Notes: generated from the sequence alone by a model not told the origin. Positions 41,088-49,546 are shown, counted from the stretch's first letter. The stretch: DNA of 64,000 nucleotides from Pseudomonas sp. 7SR1 (GCF_900156465.1 NZ_LT707064.1:3611001-3675000); one strand, 5' to 3'. Numbers and translations are program-made.

Positions 41088-41164
41088 CGGGGCGTAGCGC
41101 AGTCCGGTAGCGCACTAGCATGGGGTGCTAGGGGTCGAGTGTTCGAATCACTCCGTCCCGACCA
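41088..41164 (+). tRNA. tRNA-Pro (GGG)
   Basis: 77 nt including the encoded CCA. Acceptor CGGGGCG pairs with CGTCCCG, anticodon stem CTAGC with GCTAG around ATGGGGT (anticodon GGG), and T stem GAGTG with CACTC around TTCGAAT. The prophage integrase gene begins to its right, so the 3' half is the likely attachment site. Confidence 0.97.
41132..41164 (+). other. Probable attL core at the 3' end of tRNA-Pro
   Basis: The integrase gene lies immediately beyond the tRNA 3' end and reads toward it, the standard layout of an attL within a tRNA gene. The exact core cannot be fixed because attR lies outside the window; the anticodon-to-CCA segment is the expected identity block. Confidence 0.45.
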
Positions 41165-41180
41165 TATTTTTCAATGACTT

Positions 41181-41208
41181 AGCCCAACTCTAGCCAGTTG
41201 GGCTTTTT
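41181..41208 (+). terminator. Intrinsic terminator after tRNA-Pro
   Basis: AGCCCAACT pairs with AGTTGGGCT around CTAGCC and is followed by TTTTT. It ends the tRNA transcript and separates it from the convergent integrase gene. Confidence 0.88.
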
Positions 41209-41233
41209 CATTGGTGGGGAGTTTTTCGGGACT

Positions 41234-42412
41234 TCATCCTGTTTTCCTCTTCAAGATTGTCAGCACCGGTCCCCTCGAGTCGGTTGCTGATACCATATTC
41301 GCAGCTTCGATCAGATGCCCGAGCTCGGCGCCCGAGTAGTGACTGGTGATGCTGCCGTTCTTGTGTCCCAGCAAAGCCTTCCGGTCTTCCTGTGTGACAC
41401 CTGCCGCCCGAAGGCGACGGCCAAACGTGTGTTTCAAGTCGTGCACCCTGATGGATGCATACCCAGGGTGAGCGGGGCGAAGGTTTTCCTCCTGCCAGAG
41501 TTTCGCCGCTCTCACCCGTGCTTTCTTCCAGGCCGAGTCGTTCATGCGGTGCATCGCGGTACCGTTGTAGGGGAAAACCCACTCCTTGCTCAGGCCGCGC
41601 TGCTTATCAATGATCGACTTCGCCACGTTGTTGAGCACAACCAACCGCTCGTCGCCATTCTTCACACCTGACCGCTCGTTTCTCCCGCCGAAGTCGGACG
41701 GTATCAGGAACACGCTGGTGCCAAGCTCCGGCACCGGTATTTCCCAGTCCCACCTCAACTTGCAAACCTCCTGCTCGCGGCAACCGGTGTTCACCTTGAA
41801 CAGGGCCATCGTTTGCAGGTGTGCCGGCAACTCCCCGAAAAGGATCGACTGCTCTTCCCATGTCATGGGGTAGGGCTCGCGAACCTTTTTCTTCAGGTCC
41901 AACCTGGTCAGCATCGGAACCGAGTCCAGCCAGGGCCTGCGCTCCTCATCCCTCCATTTCCTCACGCAAAGCGAAAGAACCCGTATAACCCGTTCGATTG
42001 ATATGTTGATCGTCCTGGGCGCTGCCGGCTTCAGTTGCTTGCCACACGGCAGGACCATCCCCTTCAAGCGATCCCTCACGAACGGCTCAAGCGCCTGGTC
42101 ATCGATGTGCGTCAATGGCAGATCCTTGAGGTAGGGGTGCAATTGCTTCAGGTGATGCGCGGTCAACTTGATCGACGGCTGGTCCTTGTTGTCGATCAGG
42201 AACTTCGTTGCCGCCTCATCCCAGGTGCGCATCCGGCGCACGCCATATACCTTTTGCTGCCGAAGCTGCTCCAGGCGGTGAATCAGGTACTGCTCGGCTT
42301 CTTGCCGGTCACTAGTGCCAGTGCTTTCTCGAAGTCGCTCACCTCGGAAAACTTTGTCGATTTGCCAGATTCCACCTTTCTGATAGAGGCCGGAGATCGC
42401 TTTTCTCGCCAT
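41234..42412 (-). CDS. int: Prophage tyrosine integrase
   Basis: 392-aa site-specific recombinase. Catalytic residues are visible: Arg in FKVNTGCREQEVCKLRW, Lys in the beta turn region, HDLKHTFGRRLRAAG (His box with Lys in place of the common Arg), LLGHKNGSITSHYSGAE with His and the nucleophile Tyr. The N-terminus has an arm-binding part (GLYQKGGIWQIDKVFRG) and a SAM-like core-binding domain. AGGAGGT precedes the ATG at 42412. Its first 130 bp overlap the upstream excisionase-like gene in another frame. Confidence 0.95.
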   Translation of the reverse strand: MARKAISGLYQKGGIWQIDKVFRGERLRESTGTSDRQEAEQYLIHRLEQLRQQKVYGVRRMRTWDEAATKFLIDNKDQPSIKLTAHHLKQLHPYLKDLPLTHIDDQALEPFVRDRLKGMVLPCGKQLKPAAPRTINISIERVIRVLSLCVRKWRDEERRPWLDSVPMLTRLDLKKKVREPYPMTWEEQSILFGELPAHLQTMALFKVNTGCREQEVCKLRWDWEIPVPELGTSVFLIPSDFGGRNERSGVKNGDERLVVLNNVAKSIIDKQRGLSKEWVFPYNGTAMHRMNDSAWKKARVRAAKLWQEENLRPAHPGYASIRVHDLKHTFGRRLRAAGVTQEDRKALLGHKNGSITSHYSGAELGHLIEAANMVSATDSRGPVLTILKRKTG

Positions 42413-42696
42413 GGTTTACCTCCTGTTGGTTCGCCACGGCGCTCGCTGCGGGGGCGATTGTTGTCCTGATTCGCTGCCTTTTCAATCGACTTGCGCTCGA
42501 CGTAGGCGTCGGCCCACTCGTCAAGCTCGATCCGGTCGAAGGCCACGCCCTGTTTCCCGATCGGGAACTCACGCACGTTTGGCCGGACCGTTTTGTTGAA
42601 TTCGTCCCGGCACATGCCGAGATAGCCGGGGGCATCCATGAACCGGATGAACCGCGGTGGGATGCTCGTTGCCTTTGCTGCTGTGGCATTCGCCAT
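42283..42696 (-). CDS. Putative excisionase / AlpA-like DNA-binding protein
   Basis: 137 aa from the ATG at 42696 (GGAG 9 nt upstream). The N-terminal half reads as a winged-helix excisionase type (FIRFMDAPGYLGMCRDEFNK, FPIGKQGVAFDRIELDEWAD). The C-terminal 43 residues are basic and encoded by DNA that also encodes the start of the integrase. Position directly before int supports a role in excision; this is inference. Confidence 0.6.
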   Translation of the reverse strand: MANATAAKATSIPPRFIRFMDAPGYLGMCRDEFNKTVRPNVREFPIGKQGVAFDRIELDEWADAYVERKSIEKAANQDNNRPRSERRGEPTGGKPWREKRSPASIRKVESGKSTKFSEVSDFEKALALVTGKKPSST

Positions 42697-42733
42697 GGGT
42701 ATGCTCCATGCCGCGCGTGGCGGCAGAAGGTGG

Positions 42734-43057
42734 TTAAAGATTCCGGAGTTCTTTTCGCTGCTCGGGGGATTGAGCGGGGTAGCCGAAGTGAAAGCGCCGC
42801 TTGCCCGTGTAGCCACACTCGCTGCATCCGGACGATGGGCCGCAACCGCAACCACCTTCACATCCGCAACTGCACCCGCTACAGGACAGGGTCACAACGC
42901 CTTGCTCCTCGACTTCGCCTTCCTCGGTGATCCAGTACTTGCGTCGGCGATCAAGCCGGAATCCTGCAAGCTCTTCCGCTTGCTCGTATGTCGCGGGCTC
43001 TATGCGAAAGCCATGTTCCGCACCTGGGTCTGCGACAGACCGCATAACTTTTGGCAT
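42734..43057 (-). CDS. Cysteine-rich phage protein
   Basis: 107 aa from the ATG at 43057 (GAGGAA upstream). The middle has ten cysteines within about 30 residues (LSCSGCSCGCEGG, GCGCGPSSGCSECGYTGKRR), next to a conserved-looking VADPGAEHGFRIEPATYEQA start. The density suggests bound metal clusters or zinc knuckles. I do not know the family. Confidence 0.65.
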   Translation of the reverse strand: MPKVMRSVADPGAEHGFRIEPATYEQAEELAGFRLDRRRKYWITEEGEVEEQGVVTLSCSGCSCGCEGGCGCGPSSGCSECGYTGKRRFHFGYPAQSPEQRKELRNL

Positions 43058-43105
43058 ACGAATTCCTCGCCCGCCGTTCACCGGCAGGCTGTAGGGGGAT
43101 TGGGG

Positions 43106-43423
43106 TTATGGGAGGGCTTTGGCGATTTCTGCGGCGGCGCGTACGATTGCTCGGCGGGTACCAACGTCATCCATAGCTTCGATAATCATCACGCCATGTA
43201 GCGAGTGTTCGGCAGCGACTGAGTCGTGATCTTCAATGAACACGATGCAGACGCCGGTCTTTATCGCCAGTCGCAGCGCATCGCCGTCATCATCCAACGG
43301 CCTCCAAAGGCGATAGCTGCCTCGATCACCGATCCGAAGGCAATTTCGCGCTGACTCGAAACAGAGAACAGGGCCAATGCCCGCCGCCTTTGCGGCCAAT
43401 TCAAGAAGTTGCTGGTCAGTCAT
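43106..43423 (-). CDS. Hypothetical phage protein
   Basis: 105 aa, compact alpha/beta composition (VLCFESARNCLRIGDRGSYR, IVRAAAEIAKALP). Family not recognised. Its ATG overlaps the stop of an 18-codon upstream frame at ATGA, so it is part of the tightly packed leftward operon. Confidence 0.65.
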   Translation of the reverse strand: MTDQQLLELAAKAAGIGPVLCFESARNCLRIGDRGSYRLWRPLDDDGDALRLAIKTGVCIVFIEDHDSVAAEHSLHGVMIIEAMDDVGTRRAIVRAAAEIAKALP

Positions 43424-43476
43424 GGCCTTGGCCCTCGATACACCAGCCAGGCCATGTAGAGCAGAGGGAGGATCAT
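43420..43476 (-). CDS. 18-aa coupled hydrophobic micro-ORF
   Basis: MILPLLYMAWLVYRGPRP, starting with ATG 8 nt after AAGGAG and overlapping both neighbours (the upstream stop at its ATGA, the downstream start at its stop). The hydrophobic core followed by an Arg/Pro tail suggests a membrane micropeptide or a coupling leader. Confidence 0.4.
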   Translation of the reverse strand: MILPLLYMAWLVYRGPRP

Positions 43477-43757
43477 GGCTTTGACTCCTTCATCGCTGCC
43501 GCTGCAATCGCTTCGATCTGATCGCAGTAGCCATAGATGTCCTGGATGTTGTTTTGGCCGTTCACGCAGTCGCGGACGGTGGGGCGGATGTTGCCTTCGA
43601 CTTGGGCGGTGATGGACTGGAGGGCTTGGATCAGCCGCTCGTTCTCGGCAATCAGGGCGCCCAGCGACCCGTAGCAATCGGCAAGCAGGTTGTTGGCGTC
43701 GTTCAGATTGGAAGCCCCGCGCTGGCACTTCTTCATGAGTTCGGTGTAGTCGGTCAT
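43473..43757 (-). CDS. Hypothetical phage protein, coiled coil
   Basis: 94 aa from the ATG at 43757 (MTDYTELMKKCQRGASNLND). It is helical with heptads in LGALIAENERLIQALQSI. Family not recognised. Its start overlaps the upstream stop at ATGA and its last codons contain the ribosome site of the next micro-ORF. Confidence 0.65.
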   Translation of the reverse strand: MTDYTELMKKCQRGASNLNDANNLLADCYGSLGALIAENERLIQALQSITAQVEGNIRPTVRDCVNGQNNIQDIYGYCDQIEAIAAAAMKESKP

Positions 43758-44035
43758 GGCGCCACCTTCACGCCGGCGGCTTCGATGGCTTCTCGGGCTT
43801 CGTCGTGCATATCGTTCCAGCCACCCTCGTAGCAGGCGTATGGCTTGGCATCGACGCGGGACGGCAGCTCCACCACCAGGGCGGCGCGGGAGGCCTGCCA
43901 GGCTTCCCATGCAAGCTGACAATCTGTGTCTAGATATTCGTCTGGCTGATGTTGGTCGCGCTCAAAGCTGCGCTCACAGAGCTGGTAATGATCGGCAGCA
44001 AATTTTTCAAAATATTCACGCATCTTTTCGCTCAT
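43754..44035 (-). CDS. Hypothetical phage protein
   Basis: 93 aa from the ATG at 44035. The middle CQLAWEAWQASRAALVVELP followed by a short Trp/Tyr-rich segment and EAIEAAGVKVAP resembles small proteins common in Pseudomonas and enterobacterial phages that carry AWEAWQASR and EAIEAAG blocks. Function unknown. Confidence 0.7.
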   Translation of the reverse strand: MSEKMREYFEKFAADHYQLCERSFERDQHQPDEYLDTDCQLAWEAWQASRAALVVELPSRVDAKPYACYEGGWNDMHDEAREAIEAAGVKVAP

Positions 44036-44109
44036 GACATCGCCCTTGCAGCAAAGAGGATTATCGGTACCCACAGGATTGCGCTGAGGGCCAGGGCTTT
44101 GGGGATCAT
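44032..44109 (-). CDS. 25-aa coupled membrane micro-ORF
   Basis: Single predicted membrane helix (ALALSAILWVPIILFAARA) framed by MIPK and MS. Its ATG overlaps the stop of the ASCH-like gene and its stop overlaps the next ATG, with AGAGGG 7 nt upstream. Double coupling and a clean helix argue that it is translated. Confidence 0.5.
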   Translation of the reverse strand: MIPKALALSAILWVPIILFAARAMS

Positions 44110-44837
44110 GGCGTAACCCTCTTGAACTCGACGACCCAGACCCAGGGGTTGGCGTCCCAAGCATCAGGGCCATTCACTTTGTTCCAGAGGTTGCCGAAGG
44201 CGTGCCGCGCTGAGCCCAGGCATTGCTCATGGCTGGTCGTCTTGTCCCACATCCAGCCTTCGCGCTGCTGATGGCCGGCGACCGCCGGGCAATCGCCGAC
44301 GTCTTTCCATCCGTGCCCACCGTGAAAGCACTGTTTGCCGTAGTCGGTGAAGAAGCAGCCCTCGGCCTGCGCCTGCTCATCGCTGATGTCCTTCAGGCGC
44401 TCGACGCGCACGTCGATGATCTCCAGCAGTATGCGGCTGGCCCAGCGCGGCATGTGGATGCTGGGCCTGGATTGGCGAGGATAATCCCAGTGGGCCCAGG
44501 TTCCGTTGTATTCCGGGTCCTCGCAGCCCGAGTAAAGCACCGGCGCATGGTCAGCTACGTAACGAGAAAGAATCGCGCATTCGGCTGTGTCCTCGTCCGC
44601 CTCCGTGGTTTCCCGCACCCACAGTCGGTCGCCGGGCCGTCCGTAGGGGCACTCTGGATTTCTCTTCGTTACATCAGGGTGGCGGATGAACGGCTGGCCC
44701 AGGCCATAGCTGCCGATGTCGGCTTTCGAACGGGGCTGAATCTTTACCGCTCGCCGCGTGACCGTCTTCCGGCCCTCCAGAATGGCGCGCACCATCGGCG
44801 CCGAGAACAGGATCGGCCGTTCCTTTATTTGAGTCAT
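44106..44837 (-). CDS. ASCH-like phage protein
   Basis: 243 aa. The start ERPILFSAPMVRAILEGRKT followed by VTRR, then GRPGDRLWVRET and a later RILLEIIDVRVERLKDISDE, match phage proteins with an ASCH-type RNA-binding fold, where this layout is conserved. The biochemical role is not established; host mRNA or tRNA interaction is only inferred from the fold. Confidence 0.75.
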   Translation of the reverse strand: MTQIKERPILFSAPMVRAILEGRKTVTRRAVKIQPRSKADIGSYGLGQPFIRHPDVTKRNPECPYGRPGDRLWVRETTEADEDTAECAILSRYVADHAPVLYSGCEDPEYNGTWAHWDYPRQSRPSIHMPRWASRILLEIIDVRVERLKDISDEQAQAEGCFFTDYGKQCFHGGHGWKDVGDCPAVAGHQQREGWMWDKTTSHEQCLGSARHAFGNLWNKVNGPDAWDANPWVWVVEFKRVTP

Positions 44838-44915
44838 GAGTCGTCCTTGCCGCTATAGCGGCTGACTTTGAAGGGGAGGGGTTACAGGTTTTGCGGGGGG
44901 AGTACGGATGTACTC

Positions 44916-45167
44916 CTATCGAGATTTGACCCAGCGCCGAACATACAGCTCGCAGCCGCTCGTCAAGCACACGCCGTTAGCCATGCCGAGATGCGTTTTC
45001 GGCGTGCCGCAACCGCAGTGGCATTTCTTTTTCCGGCCGGGGCGCTTCGGGCGCACCTCCCTGTATCGGATCTGTTCGGGTAGGCCGCCGATCTGGCCCC
45101 AGGCAGCAGTGCCGCCACGCATTGCAGCAGAGCGGGCCGAAGGGGATAGGCCGTTGAGGTCAATCAT
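44916..45167 (-). CDS. Small phage zinc-knuckle protein
   Basis: 83 aa from the ATG at 45167, overlapping the upstream gene by 8 bp. The C-terminal half has KKKCHCGCGTPKTHL and GVCLTSGCELYVRRW, a Cys/His set able to bind zinc. Family not recognised. Confidence 0.6.
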   Translation of the reverse strand: MIDLNGLSPSARSAAMRGGTAAWGQIGGLPEQIRYREVRPKRPGRKKKCHCGCGTPKTHLGMANGVCLTSGCELYVRRWVKSR

Positions 45168-46233
45168 GGCCTTTCTTCTCCAGGCTCTGCACCGCCGGGT
45201 GCGCGGCGTTCCACTGCTCGAAGGCTTCCTGGGTGGTGGCCGCCGTGATCTTCTCGTCGCAGGTGTAGCAGTGCGCCACGCCGCCAGCGGCACCGATGTC
45301 GCGGTGGCCTTGCTTGCAGGGGTTCATTTGCCAGTCGTCATCCTTCGCGGCTGGTGCGGATTGGTGGGCGAGGTAAACCCGCGCCTCACGCATGAGGTTG
45401 GACGAAAAGCCGGATGTCTGAGAGCCAGCATTCGCTAGTTTCAGCACCAACTCCCGCACCTTAGTCAGTTCGGCTTGCAGCATAGCCAGCTCCCCTTCAT
45501 GCTTGGCTGTCTGGCCGTCCTTGTACTGTGAGGCGATGTCCTGGCGACGCAGCTTGTCGTTGGCGGTGCTCAGGCACTCCAGCGCCTTGGTCAGCACGGC
45601 TTGCAGGTCAGTCAGTTCATCGGCTTGATGCCGGATCACATCAGCTGCGCACATTGCCGCATAGCCAAGTTCATTGCTTGCTGAAATGGCTTCATCGTAG
45701 GCGGAGCCTATTTGCGACAACCGCTCCACCTCAGCCTCTGCTGCACAACGTTTATCCATGTAAGCCGCATACTCGTCACCAAGCTTTATCTCAGCATCTT
45801 TGGTCATGAATTCAAGTTGAAGACTCTCAACCTCGGCCTGTAGCCGGGATCGATCAGCAAGCAGCTGATCATTTTTCTTGTCCATCTCATGTAGTTCCGC
45901 CTGTAGCCGGGTGACGTGGGCGCGGTCTACCAGTTCAACTACCTTGAAAGCTGGTTCCCATCCATCCAAGACCTTGGACAGCAAAGGGCGGTCAAGGCGT
46001 ACGTTTCCTGTCGGCGTGGTCCGTGTCACCTGATACCCCAGCACTTCCACCTCCCCGCCAGCAGGCGGCACAGGGTCAGCCAGGGCGGCGCGCAGCTCCA
46101 AGAGCAAGACCGCTTCGTTGTTCCGTGGCATCGTTTCGCCCGGGTAGGACGGGTCGAAATTAGCGCGAAGGTCAAGATGCGATTCGATTTTGTCTGTCAG
46201 CTCCCGCGACAGGGTTACGGTTTTATTCGTCAT
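45160..46233 (-). CDS. Coiled-coil phage protein with Lar-like zinc ribbon
   Basis: 357 aa. The centre (about residues 100-270) is heptad-rich coiled coil (HVTRLQAELHEMDKKNDQLL, EGELAMLQAELTKVRELVLK). The C-terminus has NPCKQGHRDIG, AHCYTCDEKI and EAFEQWNAAH, the spacing of Lar-type restriction-alleviation zinc ribbons (C-x-C ... C-x2-C ... WN). A role in countering host restriction is inferred only from that motif. Confidence 0.6.
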   Translation of the reverse strand: MTNKTVTLSRELTDKIESHLDLRANFDPSYPGETMPRNNEAVLLLELRAALADPVPPAGGEVEVLGYQVTRTTPTGNVRLDRPLLSKVLDGWEPAFKVVELVDRAHVTRLQAELHEMDKKNDQLLADRSRLQAEVESLQLEFMTKDAEIKLGDEYAAYMDKRCAAEAEVERLSQIGSAYDEAISASNELGYAAMCAADVIRHQADELTDLQAVLTKALECLSTANDKLRRQDIASQYKDGQTAKHEGELAMLQAELTKVRELVLKLANAGSQTSGFSSNLMREARVYLAHQSAPAAKDDDWQMNPCKQGHRDIGAAGGVAHCYTCDEKITAATTQEAFEQWNAAHPAVQSLEKKGHD

Positions 46234-46235
46234 GG

Positions 46236-46418
46236 TCAGCCCTCAATCATCGAGTGTGCCAGGCCGATAAGTCGGCTGTTTTCGGCGCGAATTTTGTCGA
46301 CCTCTCTACGGATCGAATCGCGCTCTTTCTCGGCCTTGTTCGCACGGTGCCAATAGTGCGCGGCCAGCTGGCGGCATTCTGCGTCGGTCTTTTCCTTGAG
46401 AAACGCGGTCTTACTCAT
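46236..46418 (-). CDS. Small helical phage protein
   Basis: 60 aa from the ATG at 46418 (MSKTAFLKEKTDAECRQLAA), charged and helical throughout. It overlaps the upstream gene by 8 bp. Family not recognised. Confidence 0.6.
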   Translation of the reverse strand: MSKTAFLKEKTDAECRQLAAHYWHRANKAEKERDSIRREVDKIRAENSRLIGLAHSMIEG

Positions 46419-46845
46419 GGCTTGCTGCCTCGGCGGTGGGGTTGAGGGCGGCACGAATATCCTTCGCGAGCCGTTTAGTAGGATTGACCGCCGAGAGTGC
46501 CTGGCCGAGCAGCTTGCGAAGGTGTTGGCTATCCGCTGACAGTTCCGCAATGCGGGTTTTAAATTGGGCCCGGTCTGCGTCGTAGTTGTAATCGCCCTGA
46601 GAAACCATCAGATCAAGTCGCTTAACCTCAGCCGCCAGCTCCTCAACCCGCCGCTCTGCCGCCTGGCACGCCTGCTGCTCTGCATGGCGACGCTGTTCCA
46701 GGTCGTGGAGCGCTTCGTCGCGCTGGTTGAGCAGTTCCTGGAGGGCTCCGTTCTCTGCCTGGACGCGGTCGAAGTCTGCGGCGTAGACGTACTCACCAGC
46801 GGCGCCTTTGAAGGTGTATCGCTGCGTTTTCTTTTCTGCGGGCAT
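46411..46845 (-). CDS. Coiled-coil phage protein
   Basis: 144 aa from the ATG at 46845. After a short N-terminal part (YTFKGAAGEYVYAADFDRVQ) it is coiled coil to about residue 120 and ends in ALNPTAEAASHE. Similar in style to the larger coiled-coil protein downstream. Function unknown. Confidence 0.6.
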   Translation of the reverse strand: MPAEKKTQRYTFKGAAGEYVYAADFDRVQAENGALQELLNQRDEALHDLEQRRHAEQQACQAAERRVEELAAEVKRLDLMVSQGDYNYDADRAQFKTRIAELSADSQHLRKLLGQALSAVNPTKRLAKDIRAALNPTAEAASHE

Positions 46846-47096
46846 GGCTATGTCCTTTGCCGGGGCAGGCCCGGGCGGTGGAGTGGGAATTGGAAAAAGC
46901 CCAAGAGGAAAGGGAGTAAGTCGAACCCGCACAGTAGGAGGAGGCAGCGCAGTGCTGCCACCACACTGGACCTACTTGAGGCGTGTTGCCATGAGAAGAA
47001 TTTTTGAAGACCTGATGTGCCAGATCCTTGTGGACCTGATTTTTAGGCTGATCAGCTGGATATGTGATTGGCTGCTGGTTATGCCATCGGCGTGAG

Positions 47097-49166
47097 CTAT
47101 GCTGCGGCTGCCTGCCGCTCAGCCACGCGCCATGGGTCGTTTGCCCGGGCCAGAGCTGCCATCGGCGGTGGACTGACGCTGTTGCCGCACATGTGGACCT
47201 GCTGGGTCTTGGTGAAGGGCTTGCCCTCGGCTCCGTGGCTGATGATGTAGTCGGCCGGGAAGCCCTGGGCCTTGTACAGCTCGGACGGCTTCAGCATTCG
47301 CAGGCAGATGTCGACGATCACATACGGCGTGCCCTTAACCATCACGGTGACCATGGCCAGACGGTCCTTGGTAGTGATCGTCGGCGCCGGGGCATCGCAG
47401 GCGCTGATGTTCTCGGTGCCGTAGTAGCTGATCAGAAACGCCGCGACTCGCAGGGCACCGGCTTCGTGCTCAGGCGAGAGTGTCAGCGACACCAGAGAGC
47501 TTTTCCCGCCACCGCCGGCAGTGATGGTGGGGGCGGGCCCCTCCAGGCCCTGGCCCACGCTGGCGCCGAATGCACGCTCCATGAATGCGCTCACCAACCC
47601 GTGGTGCTGGCCGCCGGCGCTGACGGTGTGCAGCGGATCGTTGACGTCCCGTACATCGCAGTTGCCACGCAGGTGCACCAGGTTGGCCGATACAAGTTGC
47701 TGCTGGCTGCCGGTATTGGTCACCGTCGTCATCGGTTCGTCGATGCTCTTGGCATCGGTGGTGTTGAAGCCTCCGTTCATCTGAGCCATGAACACCGTGG
47801 ATATGCCCATTGCGTGAGCGGCCCCGGCCGGGCGCTGATAGTTGCCGCCGCTGGTGATGGTTGGCAGTGGTTCGTCGACCGCTTTGCCGGCGTCATTGAA
47901 GCGGAACTTCACCAGGTGCGCCGCTGCAATTGAGTGCCCGCCGCTGGCGGTGACGGTGCCCAATGGGTCAGCAGAGGATTTGCAGCCATCGCCCCAGCGC
48001 TGAACGCCTCCAGGCTTCCCTTCGCCATGCGCGGCGGTAACCATCACCGGGCTGATCAGCGTCAACTCACCGCGGTTCGCGCATGTCACCGTGGGTAGCG
48101 GCTCCATCGGGTCGTTCACCCGCACGCTGCCCTGATGAGTAGCTGGGGCGACCACCGGGCTTGCCATGGCAAATGATCCGCCGCGGGGCCAACTGGTGAT
48201 GGTACGCAGCGGCTCATCAGCAGACTGGACGGCTTCACCTGACCAGTTGGCGATCGGCACAATGAAAGGTGATGGATTGTCGATGACGAATTTCTTCATG
48301 CCCTTGGCGACCCGGCGAAGCGTGGCCGGGGCCAAGTCCTTCTTGCGGCCGAAGATGCTTTTGCCCAGGTCGCTGAAGTCGATGCAGTCGGCGGCGGTCT
48401 TCCATTTCTGTTGGCCTTTAACTGGGTTTTTCGCGTGGGTCGGCTCCGGCCACACGATCGGCTGGCCGTCGCACCGGGCGATCATGAACAGTCGTTCCCG
48501 GCTGGTTGGTGCGCCGAAGTCACAGGCCTTGATGACTCGCCATTCCACCGCATAGCCCATACCTTCGAGCAGTTGTACGAAGCGGCGCCAGGTTCTGCCG
48601 CGGTGCTTCGGGTCTGGCACCAGGAACTGCTGGCCCACAGGCACCACTTCGCCCGGTGCCGCCACCTCGCCGCCGAGCTTCACGACTCGACCTGTAGCCT
48701 TGTCCCGCTTGGCGATCAGGCGCCCCCATTGGAGGATCTGCTTCACGTTCTCCAGGCTGATAACCCGGGGCCGTTTCATGCCTGCCCACTTCAGGCCAAT
48801 CCACGAAAGGTTGCGGATCTCGCGCTTGCGCGGCTGACCACCAGCGGCCTGGCTATGGTGGGTACAATCCGGCGACATATGGAACCAGCCAACGGGCCGG
48901 CCGCCGCACTCGGTATCGGGATCACCCTCGAACACATCGGTAGTGAAGTGCCGGGCGGCGGGGTGGTTGACGGTGTGCATGCTGATAGCAGCGGGGCTGT
49001 GGTTCTTCGCCACGGCCACCGCCCGGCCCAAACCCATCTCCAGGCCGGTACCGGCACCGCCGCCACCGCAGAAAAAATCGACCACGATCTCGTCATCCTG
49101 AGGGTTGAAGCCGAGTCCGTATTGGGTTTTGAAATCGAAGGGGTGCTTCTTCTTGTGTGCGGACAT
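47097..49166 (-). CDS. Phage C5-cytosine DNA methyltransferase with tandem repeats
   Basis: 689 aa. SAM-binding motif I is VVDFFCGGGGAGTGLEMG (residues 28-45). The catalytic motif IV is SPDCTHHS (Cys101) in place of the usual PCQ, and motif VI is LENV (138-141). The C-terminal motif is HMCGNSVSPPPMAA (658-671). Between residues about 310 and 610 lie eight copies of a unit with core DEPLPTIT then GG and LVSANLV. They sit where target-recognition domains lie in phage multi-specific enzymes. No restriction endonuclease is nearby, so the enzyme probably shields phage DNA. Confidence 0.9.
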   Translation of the reverse strand: MSAHKKKHPFDFKTQYGLGFNPQDDEIVVDFFCGGGGAGTGLEMGLGRAVAVAKNHSPAAISMHTVNHPAARHFTTDVFEGDPDTECGGRPVGWFHMSPDCTHHSQAAGGQPRKREIRNLSWIGLKWAGMKRPRVISLENVKQILQWGRLIAKRDKATGRVVKLGGEVAAPGEVVPVGQQFLVPDPKHRGRTWRRFVQLLEGMGYAVEWRVIKACDFGAPTSRERLFMIARCDGQPIVWPEPTHAKNPVKGQQKWKTAADCIDFSDLGKSIFGRKKDLAPATLRRVAKGMKKFVIDNPSPFIVPIANWSGEAVQSADEPLRTITSWPRGGSFAMASPVVAPATHQGSVRVNDPMEPLPTVTCANRGELTLISPVMVTAAHGEGKPGGVQRWGDGCKSSADPLGTVTASGGHSIAAAHLVKFRFNDAGKAVDEPLPTITSGGNYQRPAGAAHAMGISTVFMAQMNGGFNTTDAKSIDEPMTTVTNTGSQQQLVSANLVHLRGNCDVRDVNDPLHTVSAGGQHHGLVSAFMERAFGASVGQGLEGPAPTITAGGGGKSSLVSLTLSPEHEAGALRVAAFLISYYGTENISACDAPAPTITTKDRLAMVTVMVKGTPYVIVDICLRMLKPSELYKAQGFPADYIISHGAEGKPFTKTQQVHMCGNSVSPPPMAALARANDPWRVAERQAAAA

Positions 49167-49252
49167 AGAAGATCCTCGCCGGTTGGCGTGATTCGAGTTT
49201 GTGGGCTATTGGTTGATGGCCCGGCATGGGGCCGGGTTAGTGGAGAATTGTT

Positions 49253-49546
49253 ATGCGTGAGTTCGACGATGACGACGGCTACACCGACTTCCTTATCGAG
49301 CTGCTGGATGGCGGTTATATCGACGGGGATGCCGCGGGGATAACCCGCCAAGTAATCGACAAGGGCGATGAGTCGCTTTCTGAAAAACAGTTATTTGTAT
49401 TCAAGCGTGATGTGTTATCGCTTGATCCCGGGGCATGTGTTCGGGGCTGCGACATTCCGTGGAGCGAAAAATACGAAGCGATGCATAACGGCGGCCTTTG
49501 CGGTTGGTGCGCGAAGATGAAGGAGAGCGCTGACAGGGACGACTGA
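49253..49546 (+). CDS. Small zinc-finger-like phage protein on the opposite strand
   Basis: 97 aa, acidic N-terminus (REFDDDDGYTDFLIELLDGG) and a C-terminal CVRGC-CGWC pair that could bind zinc. GGAG precedes the ATG at 49253. It lies between two minus-strand methyltransferase genes, so it needs its own promoter, which I cannot identify. Family not recognised. Confidence 0.6.
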   Translation: MREFDDDDGYTDFLIELLDGGYIDGDAAGITRQVIDKGDESLSEKQLFVFKRDVLSLDPGACVRGCDIPWSEKYEAMHNGGLCGWCAKMKESADRDD

